Shown here: positions 51,642-61,248 of the stretch, in pieces
Layout: each line of letters starts with the position of its first letter
Numbering within the stretch: the stretch's first letter is position 1
Assembly (NCBI GenBank): GCA_048265185.1
Contig: JBLXBZ010000003.1
Coordinates: forward strand, 434,001 to 498,000
Direction of reading: 5' to 3'
Length of the DNA stretch: 64,000 nucleotides
Origin: JBLXBZ01 sp048265185
GTDB lineage: Bacteria > Pseudomonadota > Alphaproteobacteria > Rhizobiales > Stappiaceae
Notes under the pieces: model-generated
Databases searched by the model: none
What the model was told of the DNA's origin: nothing
What the model saw: only the letters and a program-made list of their open reading frames with translations
Program-made: the position numbers and the translations under genes

Positions 51642-53492
51642 TCACGCTCTCTCCAATTCGTCGATCAGGCGTTCAATGACTTTCAAGCCCATGTTCCAGA
51701 AATCTGGGTCGGCCGCGTTTAGTCCGAAGGGGGCGAGCAATTCACTATGATGTTTGGAGCCCCCCGCTTTCAAGAGGTCGAAATATTTCTCTTGAAAGCC
51801 CTCGTTCGCGTTTTCATAGACGGCGTAAAGCGAATTCACCAGACAGTCGCCGAACGCATAGGCGTAAACATAGAACGGCGAATGTATGAAATGCGGAATA
51901 TAGGACCAAAAGCTTTCATATCCCGGGTGAAGCTCCACCGCAGGTCCAAGGCTTTCCACCTGGATCTCCATCCAGATTTCTCCAAGGCGCTCGCTGGTGA
52001 GTTCGCCGTGTTTGCGCTCAAGGTGAACTTTGCGTTCAAAGGAGTAAAACGCGATTTGCCGCACTACGGTGTTGAGCATGTCCTCGACCTTGCCGGCGAG
52101 CATGATCTTGCGTTGCTCAGGGGTTTTCGCTTTCGCGATAAGCGAGCGGAACGTCAGCATTTCCCCAAAAACGCTCGCCGTCTCCGCAAGCGTCAATGGG
52201 GTGGGCGCCATGAGGGGGCCATTTCGCGCTGCGAGAACCTGATGAACCCCGTGGCCAAGCTCATGGGCGAGGGTCATGACGTCGCGAATTTTGCCTTGAT
52301 AGTTCACCAGCACATAAGGGTGTGCGCTTGGCGTCGTGGGGTGGGCGAAAGCGCCGGGGGCTTTTCCGGGGCGCGCGGGAGCGTCAATCCAGTTTTCGTC
52401 AAAGAAGCGCCCGGCGATCGCCGCCATTTCGGGGGAAAACCCGGCGTAGGCGTCCAGAACGGTGGCTTGCGCCTCGTTCCAGGGAATGAGACGGTCTTCG
52501 GCGGTGGGCAGCGGCGCGTTTCTATCCCAATGATTGAGACGTTCCATTCCCAGCCATTTAGCCTTCATAGCGTAATAGCGGTGCGACAGTCTTGGGTAGG
52601 CGTCGCGAACGGCGCGCACCAAGGCGTCCACCACTTCCCGCTCCACGCGATTGGCTAGGTGGCGGCTGTCGGCGACGTCCTCAAAGCCGCGCCACCGGTC
52701 GGAGATATCCTTGTCTTTGGCAAGCGTATTGGTGATGAGGGTGAAGGTTGGCAGGTTTTTCTTGAATGTGTCGGCCAAAGCCTCCGCCGCTTGTCGGCGG
52801 TTGCGCGGATCCCGGTCCTGCAGCAGCGTCAGGGTTGGTTCAATCGCCAGTTCGCGCTTGCCCACGCTGAAACGCTGGGACGTTATCGTTTCGTCGAACA
52901 GGCGGTTCCATGCGCTTTGTCCAGTGACTGACTTCTCATGAAGCAATTGTTCTATTTTATCGTCCAGTTGATAGGGGCGCTCTTTACGAATGTCGATCAG
53001 CCAGGGCTTATAGTGGGCGAGCTTTGGATCCTTCATGGCGTTGTCGAGAACTGCGTCGTCGATCCGGTTCAGCTCCAACGTGAAAAAGAGGAGGTGAGTG
53101 CTTGCCGTTGTAATCTTGTCCTGAATGTCCCCATAGAGTTTTTGATGTCTGGGATTAGTCGTGTCGCCTGCGTAGACAAGGCCGGCAAAGGAGGCTATCC
53201 GCCCCATAAGATCTTCGATTTCTTCAAATTGGCGGATGATCTGCGCCAGTTCCGCGCCAGAGCGCGCCGTAACTTGAAGTAATTTCCCTTTGTAAACGCG
53301 CTCAAATTCTTCCGCCAGTTTTTTAGATTTTTCCAGGTCGGCGGTTAATTCGGGAGCGTCCACTCCAGCATAAAGGTCTTTCAGGTTCCATTCCGGCAAT
53401 TTCCCAAGGTCTGGGTTCGTTTGCGCGGCGGCGCCGAAGGCGGGCGTTGAGGCTGCGGCAAAGGAAGTTTTTGGGAAAGGGGATACCGGCAT
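51642..53492 (-). CDS. pepF: M3-family oligoendopeptidase F
   Basis: 616 residues from ATG 53492 (MPVSPFPKTSF) with AGGAG at 6 bp; a frame extension of 34 codons is unneeded. Zinc motif H410ELGH with the downstream Glu in LAETASVFGEM, and WNLKDLYAG near the N-terminus typical of PepF. It degrades short peptides in the cytoplasm; it could process peptides delivered by the dpp importer. Confidence 0.92.
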   Translation of the reverse strand: MPVSPFPKTSFAAASTPAFGAAAQTNPDLGKLPEWNLKDLYAGVDAPELTADLEKSKKLAEEFERVYKGKLLQVTARSGAELAQIIRQFEEIEDLMGRIASFAGLVYAGDTTNPRHQKLYGDIQDKITTASTHLLFFTLELNRIDDAVLDNAMKDPKLAHYKPWLIDIRKERPYQLDDKIEQLLHEKSVTGQSAWNRLFDETITSQRFSVGKRELAIEPTLTLLQDRDPRNRRQAAEALADTFKKNLPTFTLITNTLAKDKDISDRWRGFEDVADSRHLANRVEREVVDALVRAVRDAYPRLSHRYYAMKAKWLGMERLNHWDRNAPLPTAEDRLIPWNEAQATVLDAYAGFSPEMAAIAGRFFDENWIDAPARPGKAPGAFAHPTTPSAHPYVLVNYQGKIRDVMTLAHELGHGVHQVLAARNGPLMAPTPLTLAETASVFGEMLTFRSLIAKAKTPEQRKIMLAGKVEDMLNTVVRQIAFYSFERKVHLERKHGELTSERLGEIWMEIQVESLGPAVELHPGYESFWSYIPHFIHSPFYVYAYAFGDCLVNSLYAVYENANEGFQEKYFDLLKAGGSKHHSELLAPFGLNAADPDFWNMGLKVIERLIDELERA

Positions 53493-53728
53493 TGGAGCTC
53501 CTGAATGCTTGAAAACAATGGCGTGCGCGATGCGTCCACGATTTTTGACGAGAATCGTTTCCATGAGCAATGCATTGAAACAATGATCTCGCAAGTTAGG
53601 AAATATCTTATGTCACGTCACGGGGCTTATTTGGGTTCTGTGGATGATTTGTTTACCGCTTCGCCAATAGAGTGACCCGAATTGAAACAGTTTGACGTTA
53701 TGCTTTTGTAATAGAGGTTTTGAAAACG

Positions 53729-55351
53729 ATGGAACCGATCAGCGGCCGCATTCTTGTTGTTGACGACGACCCGATCCAACGGCGGTTGCTTGAGGAGGCC
53801 TGTCGACGTCAGGGCTATCGAGTGAAGACGGCGGAAAACGGGGCGCAGGCGGTAAAGATCATGCTCAGTCCTGAAGGGGCCGACTTCAGTCTGCTCATCT
53901 TGGATCTGGTGATGCCTGAACTTGACGGCATGGGGGTCATTGAGCGTTTGCGCGAACAACGGATCTCGACGCCGATTATCGTGCAAACCGCTCATGCGGG
54001 CATCGATACGGCGGTTAACGCCATTCGCGCCGGCGCGCAGGATTTTGTGGTTAAGCCTGTGTCCCCCGAACGGCTGGAGGTGTCGGTTCGCAATTGTCTG
54101 AAGGTTTTCGCTCTCGAGGGCGAGATCACGCGTATTCGCAAGCAGAAAAGTGGAACGCTGACCTTTGACGACATCATCACGCGTTCGCCCGCCATGGAGA
54201 GGGTGCTGCGTGTGGGGCGGCGCGCGGCGGCCTCGCAAATTCCCGTGTTGATTGAGGGGGAGACGGGGGTGGGTAAGGAGCTCATCGCCCGGGCTATTCA
54301 AGGCTCCAGCGAACGAAAAGCGCGACCTTTCGTGACGGTGAATTGCGGCGCGATTCCTGAGCATCTGGTCGAATCTATTTTGTTTGGTCATGAGAAAGGA
54401 GCCTTCACCGGAGCGAGCGAAAAGCATGTCGGCAAGTTTCAGGAAGCGCATGGTGGAACGCTGTTTCTCGATGAAGTGGGGGAGTTGCCACTGGAAGTTC
54501 AAGTGCGTTTGTTGCGGGCGTTGCAGGAGGGCGAAATTGATCCTATCGGCGCCAAGCAGTCGGTGAAAGTGGATTTTCGGTTGGTCTCGGCCACGAACAG
54601 GCGTTTGATTGATCTGGTCAAGGAGGGATTGTTTCGCGAAGATCTTTATTATCGCTTGAACGTTTTTCCCATTTGGGCTCCGCCGTTGCGAGATCGTATA
54701 GAGGATATTCCCGACTTATTGCGCCACTTTCTTGCGCGAATTGCGGCGGAGGAAGGCAAGAGTCAGGTGGCGTCCATTTCTCCGGACGTTGTCTCGCTTT
54801 TAAGCGCCTATAATTGGCCGGGAAATATCCGCCAGCTGGAGAACGCGGTTTTTCGCGCCGTCGTTCTGTGCGACGGAGACCACCTGACGATTGATGATTT
54901 TCCGCAAATTCTTTCCGCTGTTTCCGCGCAGCGCGCTGCAAGGCCGGCGGCGCAAGAGCCGGAACCGGTCGCAATGTTGAGTTACGAGCTTTCTTATGAC
55001 AAGGCGCAAGCGGATGCGTCATCTCCCGTCTTGGAAGAGCCTTCCCTCGCCGGTGCGAATGCGCATGGCCCTGAAGCCGACATGGAAGCATGGCGAGAAA
55101 ATGAACAGGAAGAGGGGTTGGAGCGAGGCGCGGCTTTCGACGGCGCCACGGCGCCCTTTGGCTTTATGCGTTCCTTGGATGAGACTGGACATATTCGCAC
55201 GCTGGAATCTGTTGAAGAGGAGATGATCCGCTCGGCGATTGACCATTACGGCGGGCGCATGACGGAGGTGGCGCGCCGGCTTGGAATTGGGCGCTCCACA
55301 TTGTATCGCAAATTGAAAGACTATGGCCTTGATGCAACGGCTGGTGCGTAA
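53729..55351 (+). CDS. Sigma-54-dependent response regulator (NtrC family)
   Basis: About 540 residues from ATG 53729 (a TTG at 53720 is possible). Receiver domain 1-120 with DDD and phospho-Asp in LLILDLVMPELDG; AAA+ domain with Walker A GETGVGKE, GAFTGA loop (FGHEKGAFTGASE) that contacts sigma-54, Walker B GGTLFLDEVGELP, and R-finger region; a ~100-residue low-complexity acidic linker; and a Fis-type helix-turn-helix (MTEVARRLGIGRSTLYRKLKDYG). No cognate kinase is adjacent. Regulon unknown. Confidence 0.92.
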   Translation: MEPISGRILVVDDDPIQRRLLEEACRRQGYRVKTAENGAQAVKIMLSPEGADFSLLILDLVMPELDGMGVIERLREQRISTPIIVQTAHAGIDTAVNAIRAGAQDFVVKPVSPERLEVSVRNCLKVFALEGEITRIRKQKSGTLTFDDIITRSPAMERVLRVGRRAAASQIPVLIEGETGVGKELIARAIQGSSERKARPFVTVNCGAIPEHLVESILFGHEKGAFTGASEKHVGKFQEAHGGTLFLDEVGELPLEVQVRLLRALQEGEIDPIGAKQSVKVDFRLVSATNRRLIDLVKEGLFREDLYYRLNVFPIWAPPLRDRIEDIPDLLRHFLARIAAEEGKSQVASISPDVVSLLSAYNWPGNIRQLENAVFRAVVLCDGDHLTIDDFPQILSAVSAQRAARPAAQEPEPVAMLSYELSYDKAQADASSPVLEEPSLAGANAHGPEADMEAWRENEQEEGLERGAAFDGATAPFGFMRSLDETGHIRTLESVEEEMIRSAIDHYGGRMTEVARRLGIGRSTLYRKLKDYGLDATAGA

Positions 55352-55422
55352 TTGACGCGTTTAAGCGTTTTACACGTAGATGTGTCTTGCAATGAAGTGA
55401 AGAAATTGCCTTTTTTGAGGCG

Positions 55423-57237
55423 ATGGGCCCAGTGATTTGCGGGATGGCCAAGCGATTTGCGGATGGAATGATGCGTCAGAATGACCGGCGGGAAATGAAG
55501 TTTGGAACTGAGCTGTTGGCGAGGGGAAAACCTGTTTGGAGCGGGTGGAGCAAGCTCTTTCTCGTCGGCGCGGTTTTGGCGGCGGGCGCATTTTCCGACG
55601 GGACGCGGAGCCCGCTTCGTGCGGCGTTCCCTTATGAGCGCTTTGACGACGCCGTATTGAGTATTCCCTCCAAGGCGGGACCGGCGCAGGAATGGGACGG
55701 CGTTGAAGTTGGCCTTCGAGAGATTTTTCTTAAAAAAACGTCGGTTTCAAATCACTGGTCTCTCGCCTCCGCCACGGGAAAGCGTTTACACGCGGCTGTC
55801 GCTGAGTTTTATTTGGAGCGTGATTATCGACCTGTTTGGACCATTGATGGCAAATTGAGCGCCAAGGCGCGCGCCGTTCTTGGGAAATTAAAAGTCTCCG
55901 ATGACGACGGTCTTGATCCACGCGCTTATGCGTTGCCGGATGAGCTGGTGTCGCATGTGGGCAGGAAGTCGCTGCGAGAGGCGGCGACTTTGGAAATTCT
56001 TATTTCACAAGCGGTTCTGGCCTATGCGCAAGACGCTCAAGGCGGACGGGTGAATGGTAATCGCCTGTCTGGATATATCGACGTGAAGCCTTCGCGTCCG
56101 GACCCGATTCAGGCGCTGCATAAAGTTGCGCAGGCGCGCCGTCCCGCCGAGGCGCTCGACAGTTTCAATCCCCCCCATGAGGGCTTTCAAAAGCTGCGCG
56201 ATAAATTGATCGAGATGCGCGCGGACAAAATTTTAAAGCGTTTCGACGAAGAAGCGCCGCAGCCGATTCCCGTTGGCGAAACGTTGCGGGAAGGAGATCA
56301 AGGGCCTCGCGTGGTTCTTTTGCGTCGCCGTCTTAACGCTCCGACGGCCCCGGATGGAGCGGCGGACGTATTTGACGCCTCTTTGAAGGAGGCGGTGATC
56401 GCCTTCCAAAAAAGCAGTAGTCTCACCGCCGACGGAATAGCCGGGGCGCGGACGATTTTGGCGCTTAACGGGGCGACTTCCGAAGGCGCCGAAGCGGATA
56501 TTGTCGCAAATCTGGAGCGTTGGCGTTGGTTGCCGCGCGACCTTGGCGCGTTTCACGTCATGGTCAACGTTCCTGAATTTTTAGCGCGCATCTATAATGA
56601 CGGCGAAGTGGTTTATGAAACCAAGGTGGTTGTCGGAACGGCGAGAAACCAGACGCCTGTATTCTCTGAAGATATGAACCACGTTATCGTCAATCCCTAT
56701 TGGAACGTTCCTTATTCGATCACTTCAAAGGAAATGCTCCCCGGTATTCGTGCGAATCCGGTCAATTATTTGACCAACCGTGGGTATGAAGTTGTGCGCA
56801 ATGGGCGCGTGGTCGATCCGTTGAGCGTTGACTGGGCCGGGGTTAATTTGCGTTCGGTTCGTATTCGGCAAAAACCGGGGGGACGCAACGCTTTGGGGAA
56901 TATCAAGTTTATGTTCCCTAACAGGCACGCTGTTTATATGCACGATACGCCCTCGAAAAGCCTGTTTGGCCGCGTTACCCGGGCTTTCTCGCATGGTTGC
57001 GTTCGCGTTGAGGACCCCTTCGCTTTTGCGGATGCGGTGTTGCGGCAAGAAGAAGGATGGAACGGCGCCCGGCTGAAAAAAGCTATTGGCGGGAAAGAGC
57101 GCCGAATCAACCTGAAGCACAAAGTGCCAGTGCATATTGTGTATTTTACGTCTTTTGTTGATGACGAAGGGCGGTTGCAGCGGCGTCCGGATATTTATGG
57201 CCAGAATGGAAAATTGGAAGCCGCTTTGGGGCTTTGA
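55423..57237 (+). CDS. L,D-transpeptidase, YcbB/LdtD type
   Basis: 604 residues as drawn. N-terminal hydrophobic anchor or signal (LFLVGAVLAAGAFS), scaffold domain about 85-280, peptidoglycan-binding domain about 285-350 (LREGDQGPRVVLLRRRL, AFQKSSSLTADGIAG), and YkuD catalytic domain with FSHGCVRVEDP (Cys526). It forms 3-3 crosslinks in periplasmic peptidoglycan, important in rhizobial polar growth. No start has a strong ribosome-binding site; ATGs at 55423, 55447, 55468 and 55495 are possible, the last giving the most ordinary signal sequence. Confidence 0.88.
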   Translation: MGPVICGMAKRFADGMMRQNDRREMKFGTELLARGKPVWSGWSKLFLVGAVLAAGAFSDGTRSPLRAAFPYERFDDAVLSIPSKAGPAQEWDGVEVGLREIFLKKTSVSNHWSLASATGKRLHAAVAEFYLERDYRPVWTIDGKLSAKARAVLGKLKVSDDDGLDPRAYALPDELVSHVGRKSLREAATLEILISQAVLAYAQDAQGGRVNGNRLSGYIDVKPSRPDPIQALHKVAQARRPAEALDSFNPPHEGFQKLRDKLIEMRADKILKRFDEEAPQPIPVGETLREGDQGPRVVLLRRRLNAPTAPDGAADVFDASLKEAVIAFQKSSSLTADGIAGARTILALNGATSEGAEADIVANLERWRWLPRDLGAFHVMVNVPEFLARIYNDGEVVYETKVVVGTARNQTPVFSEDMNHVIVNPYWNVPYSITSKEMLPGIRANPVNYLTNRGYEVVRNGRVVDPLSVDWAGVNLRSVRIRQKPGGRNALGNIKFMFPNRHAVYMHDTPSKSLFGRVTRAFSHGCVRVEDPFAFADAVLRQEEGWNGARLKKAIGGKERRINLKHKVPVHIVYFTSFVDDEGRLQRRPDIYGQNGKLEAALGL

Positions 57238-57240
57238 TCA

Positions 57241-57279
57241 CGGCGGGGCATGGTGTTTTCCATTGCCGCCGCTGATTTT
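57241..57279 (+). terminator. Weak terminator-like hairpin after the L,D-transpeptidase gene
   Basis: CGGCGGGGCATGG pairs imperfectly with CCATTGCCGCCG around TGTTTT, followed by CTGATTTT. Imperfect stem and short T stretch. Confidence 0.4.
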
Positions 57280-57466
57280 CCCATAAGTTACGCTATTTCG
57301 TCAAATGGCGCTGGTTCCACACGTTAACTGCCATTACGCATTTGATTCCCCTTTTATTGAGGGGTAATCGAAATTAACTGAAATTTTGTTGCAGTTTCGC
57401 CACGATTTGCATCCATTTTAATTTACGGTAAAAACTTCTTAACTGTTGTCGCGTATTTTTTCGGCA

Positions 57467-59392
57467 ATGGGGGGTGGATGGTCGGCGCGTCTACCAAAAT
57501 GCGCGTTTGCCGAACAGGATGCGAGACAGCCATTGTTTGATGCGTTTTTAATCCGGCGTCGTTTTTTTGCCGTGGGGTTCATTTTTGTGATGGTTTTGGC
57601 AGTCAGCGCATTGGCCGCCGGGACGCTTGCGTCTGCGCAAGCCGCTTCGCGCACGCTGAAGCTGTACAATACCCATACCCATGAACGGGTTTCGATTACT
57701 TTCAAGAAAAACGGTAAATTCGTGCCCTCCGCGTTGCGGGATTTGAACCGCTTTTTGCGTGACTGGCGACGTAATGAAATCACTCAAATGGATCCGGAGT
57801 TGTTCGATCTGATTTGGGACGTGTATCAAAAGTCGGGATCAAGCGAATATATTCACGTTGTGTCCGGCTATCGCTCTCCCGCTACGAATAACATGTTGCG
57901 TAGTCGCTCTCGTGGCGTGGCCAAAAAAAGTCAACATATGCGCGGTAAAGCCATGGACTTTTTCATTCCGGGCGTGAAGGTCTCCAAACTGCGGGCGATT
58001 GGTCTGCGTAAGGAAGTAGGCGGGGTTGGTTATTATCCCACCTCACGAACGCCTTTCGTGCATATGGACACGGGCAGCGTGCGCCATTGGCCGCGTATGA
58101 CGCGTTCTCAGCTGGCGAAGGTGTTCCCCGATGGAGAAACAATTCATGTGCCTTCAGATCGCAAGCCAATGCCCGGTTACGCTGCCGCTTTGGCGCGTCA
58201 TAAAAGTGGGGGAGCGTCGCGCACGGTGGTGGCCAGTCGGGCTTCTTCCTCTTCGTCGAACTCCGGCGGCGCCCGCACAACCGGTCAAAGCCTGACGTCA
58301 GGCGATGACGGCGCCGTCATTCGTCCGGCGGCCTCATCGGGCGGTGGCGGATTCTTGACGGCTTTGTTCTCGTCCGATGAGGAGGAAGATAATGCGTCGG
58401 AGGCGGAAACGCCGACCCCCACGCCGAATCAAGTCCGTGTGGCAGCTGTAAAGCCTGGCGCTCCGATCCCACCCGGCGAATTGCCAGGCGTTTCCGCGCC
58501 CGCAAGCGCGGCTCCGGCGAATATCTCCTCGCCGCCCGCCGCGCCGCCGATTCCTTTGGAAAAAGCGATTACGCCAGCGGACGCGCCTTCGGCGGTGGAT
58601 GACGCAGGCTCAGCTCCGGTTTTTCTGGCCAGCGTCACACCACGTAAAAAACCGTCGGTTCCTGGCGGCGGCGATAATCCTTCTCGAATTTTGAATGCGG
58701 TTGATGGAGATGGTTCGCCCGCGCCGGCTGGAACGCTATTGGCTCAAGCGCAAACTTTGGCTCAGGGAGGACAACCAACCGCATCTGCTCCACTTGGCGA
58801 AGACGGTGTTTCGGCGCCGGAGGCCAAGGCTACGCAGATTGCGCTTGTGCCGTCTTTGAAGCCAAAAAACGCATCTGATTTGGCTTCGGCGTCCATGGTT
58901 CCCGTTCCAGTGGCGGCTCCCGCGCCAAGCGACGCCATCGCCGCGATCGCCGCTGCGACGGAACCGCAATCTCAGGTGGGGTCTGAACAAGAGACGCAGT
59001 TGTTGGCCTCGGCTATGGCTTATGCGCCATCGGCGTCGCGGGCGGAGATGGTCTCTTCTGATCAACGGCAATCTACGCGGAAGCCAGAGACGGACGCCAC
59101 GCCTAAAATGTCGGTTTCTGGTCAAGGTCCGGCTGTTCCCGGCCGCGATCCATTGGCGCATTTCGCCGCGTTGCCGGATCGCGAAGTTCCGGGTCTTTTG
59201 TCTGCAGGAGAGCGAACGGAGACTGCGAGTTTTGCGTCTTTAAGCCATCCAAAGCAAACGGCCCTAGGCGGGATGTTCCAAATGAACAAACGGATGCTGG
59301 CCAATCATTTCGACGGCGCCTATTTGTCAAAACCTTCAAACCGGTTTGAAGGTCCCGCTATTGTGATTTTGCCCACCGTGAGCGTGCAATGA
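57467..59392 (+). CDS. DUF882 / M15-type murein peptidase with long Pro/Ala-rich tail
   Basis: About 641 residues. Hydrophobic export signal (FFAVGFIFVMVLAVSALAAGTLASAQA), then a DUF882 (MepK/YcbK-like, peptidase M15 fold) domain at about 65-220: IHVVSGYRSPATNN, zinc residues in SQHMRGKAMDFFIPG (His, Asp) and FVHMDTGSVRHWP (His). The last ~420 residues are low-complexity Ala/Pro/Ser, likely disordered and wall-spanning. MepK-type enzymes cut 3-3 crosslinks made by L,D-transpeptidases, so the preceding gene is its functional opposite. Start uncertain: TTG 57446 or ATG 57467, neither with a clear ribosome-binding site. Confidence 0.85.
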   Translation: MGGGWSARLPKCAFAEQDARQPLFDAFLIRRRFFAVGFIFVMVLAVSALAAGTLASAQAASRTLKLYNTHTHERVSITFKKNGKFVPSALRDLNRFLRDWRRNEITQMDPELFDLIWDVYQKSGSSEYIHVVSGYRSPATNNMLRSRSRGVAKKSQHMRGKAMDFFIPGVKVSKLRAIGLRKEVGGVGYYPTSRTPFVHMDTGSVRHWPRMTRSQLAKVFPDGETIHVPSDRKPMPGYAAALARHKSGGASRTVVASRASSSSSNSGGARTTGQSLTSGDDGAVIRPAASSGGGGFLTALFSSDEEEDNASEAETPTPTPNQVRVAAVKPGAPIPPGELPGVSAPASAAPANISSPPAAPPIPLEKAITPADAPSAVDDAGSAPVFLASVTPRKKPSVPGGGDNPSRILNAVDGDGSPAPAGTLLAQAQTLAQGGQPTASAPLGEDGVSAPEAKATQIALVPSLKPKNASDLASASMVPVPVAAPAPSDAIAAIAAATEPQSQVGSEQETQLLASAMAYAPSASRAEMVSSDQRQSTRKPETDATPKMSVSGQGPAVPGRDPLAHFAALPDREVPGLLSAGERTETASFASLSHPKQTALGGMFQMNKRMLANHFDGAYLSKPSNRFEGPAIVILPTVSVQ

Positions 59393-59422
59393 TCGGCTGA
59401 GTTGTGGAATTACGGATGCATA

Positions 59423-59448
59423 AAAATGGCCCCTGTCGGGGCCATTTT
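59423..59448. terminator. Bidirectional terminator between convergent genes
   Basis: Perfect 11-bp arms AAAATGGCCCC / GGGGCCATTTT around TGTC; T/A tracts serve both strands. Confidence 0.9.
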
Positions 59449-59470
59449 CTGTTGGGCGTGTCTGATAAAT

Positions 59471-60634
59471 TCAGAGCAGGCCGCGCTTCGCCAGATTACG
59501 CATGAGGTCTGATACGCCAAAGGTCCATTCGGGGCATTCGGTTGACAAGCGGACCGTGTTTTCCAAAACGCCAAGCTTGGGCGTGCTTATGCGAACTCTG
59601 TCACCGATTTTATGGGTGAAGCCCTGACCTGGCGTGTCCCGGTCTTCAACTGGCGCGAAAAGAGTTCCAAGAAAGAGCATGAAGCCATCGGGATATTGAT
59701 GATGGCGGCCAATGGTTTGGGAAACCAGATCAGTTGGGTCGCGGCTAATTTCCGACATGGAGCTGTGACCATTTAGGGTGTAACCATCCGGGCCGTCGAC
59801 GGTGAGATCGAGCTCGGCTTGGCGTACGTCATCAAGAGAATAGCTTTCGTCGAAAAGGCGGATAAGAGGGCCGATGGCGCAGGAGGCGTTATTGTCTTTC
59901 GCCTTGCCCAGAAGCAAAGCGGAGCGGCCTTCGACGTCGCGCAGATTCACGTCGTTGCCCAGAGTGGCGCCATGGATGACGCCTGCGCTGTTCACCGCCA
60001 GCACAACTTCCGGTTCAGGATTGTTCCATGTGGAGACCGGGTGTAACCCGACGCTTGCGCCATATCCAACAGATGAAAGCACTTGTGATTTAGTGAAAAC
60101 TTCAGCGTCTGGGCCAATTCCCACTTCCAGATACTGTGACCACATACCTTCTTCGATGAGGGCTTCCTTGACTTTTTCCGCTTCAGGGGAGCCGGCTTTC
60201 AGGTCTTTCAGGCTACGGCCGATAATGCCCATCACCCGGTCGCGTATCTCTTGCGCGCGGCTGGGGTCTCCGGCGGCTTTTTCTTCGATCACGCGTTCGA
60301 TCATTGAGCGAGCGAAGGTTACGCCGCAGGCTTTCACTGCTTGCAGGTCGCAGGGCGCTAGAAGTCGCGGTTTATCAGCGCTGGTTGTCTCATTGTCGCT
60401 AACGATGGTTTCCAGTGGGCCAAGATCCTCACCTTTCGCAGCGCGGACATAGGCGAGGGGGTCTTCCATTTCGAGAATATCGCGAACGGTGGGCGCCGTT
60501 TGAGATGTGATATCGAAAACATGCCCATCGCGCAGGGTAACGACGGCGGGACCGTTGACTTCTGGTCGCCATACGCGGCCCAAGTATGTTCCATTGTATT
60601 CGCTGACGTCCAGAATGGCGCTCGGCATGTGCAT
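59471..60634 (-). CDS. FAH-family 2-keto-3-deoxy sugar-acid dehydratase, XylX-like
   Basis: 387 residues. By eye strongly like Caulobacter XylX: KLLAPCDLQAVKACGVTFA region, SQYLEVGIGPDAEVFTK, WNNPEPEVVLAVN (acidic metal ligands), GNDVNLRDVEGRSALLL, KAKDNNASCAIGP, and RDTPGQGFTHKIGDRVRIS. These enzymes convert 2-keto-3-deoxy-D-xylonate or -L-arabonate to alpha-ketoglutarate semialdehyde. It is the next step after the XylD-like dehydratase at 46131, though 12 kb away. Two starts (60634, 60628) share an AAGGA. Confidence 0.87.
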   Translation of the reverse strand: MHMPSAILDVSEYNGTYLGRVWRPEVNGPAVVTLRDGHVFDITSQTAPTVRDILEMEDPLAYVRAAKGEDLGPLETIVSDNETTSADKPRLLAPCDLQAVKACGVTFARSMIERVIEEKAAGDPSRAQEIRDRVMGIIGRSLKDLKAGSPEAEKVKEALIEEGMWSQYLEVGIGPDAEVFTKSQVLSSVGYGASVGLHPVSTWNNPEPEVVLAVNSAGVIHGATLGNDVNLRDVEGRSALLLGKAKDNNASCAIGPLIRLFDESYSLDDVRQAELDLTVDGPDGYTLNGHSSMSEISRDPTDLVSQTIGRHHQYPDGFMLFLGTLFAPVEDRDTPGQGFTHKIGDRVRISTPKLGVLENTVRLSTECPEWTFGVSDLMRNLAKRGLL

Positions 60635-60899
60635 ATTTCCTTTTCTTGAACTTGCATGTTTGGAGCATTTATTGGCCCATATTTCAGCTCAAGACAACCA
60701 TTTGTATGACATTTGAACCGCGAATGAAAACGCCTGCGTTTTTGAACGCGCGCATAGGGCTCTGAGAATCCGGCGAGAGCTGGGCAAACAAAGAGCATAA
60801 GGCCTGGTGATGACTGTTTGGATTTAGGTTTGATTTCAAATCATACTCGGTTAAGTTTTATATATATGTGTATTTTAATATTTTATTAGGCGGGGATGA

Positions 60900-61214
60900 A
60901 TGTTTCGGTTTTTGGCGAGAGTCATTGGATTGGTTCTAATCGCCGCAGCTTTGGTGACATTGGTGGCGGATGCGGGGCAAACGATTTCCGCCTCACAGTG
61001 GGTTTATAAACCTCTTGGTCAATATTGGTTTGACGTATCGCCCGGATCATTGAATGCTTCGCAAGCGGCTGTGCAGCGGTATGTTTCGCCCCTTGTCTGG
61101 GACGCTGTGATTCAGCCGCTTTTGACGTGGCCTGCTTGGGCGACATTTGCGCCCTTAGGCGTGTTTCTTCTTTGGAGAGGTGAGCGGCGCCCTCGTCGTC
61201 GTCGCAGGTTTTGA
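60900..61214 (+). CDS. Small two-helix membrane protein, conserved hypothetical
   Basis: 104 residues. Helix 1 at about 4-25 (FLARVIGLVLIAAALVTLVADAG), a soluble segment with WVYKPLGQYWFDVSPGSLNASQAAVQRYVSP, helix 2 at about 78-93 (WATFAPLGVFLLWRG), and a very basic tail RRPRRRRRF. The middle matches an unnamed rhizobial family in my recollection; function unknown. Its stop is 34 bp from the MsrA-like start on the same strand, so the two are likely cotranscribed. Confidence 0.75.
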   Translation: MFRFLARVIGLVLIAAALVTLVADAGQTISASQWVYKPLGQYWFDVSPGSLNASQAAVQRYVSPLVWDAVIQPLLTWPAWATFAPLGVFLLWRGERRPRRRRRF

Positions 61215-61248
61215 CAATCGTTATGCGAACGTCTTTGCGGAGAAAACC

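Noticed and set aside
57348..57364. CCCCT / AGGGG hairpin upstream of the DUF882 gene as a terminator
   Set aside because: Only a 5-bp stem and no T run after it.
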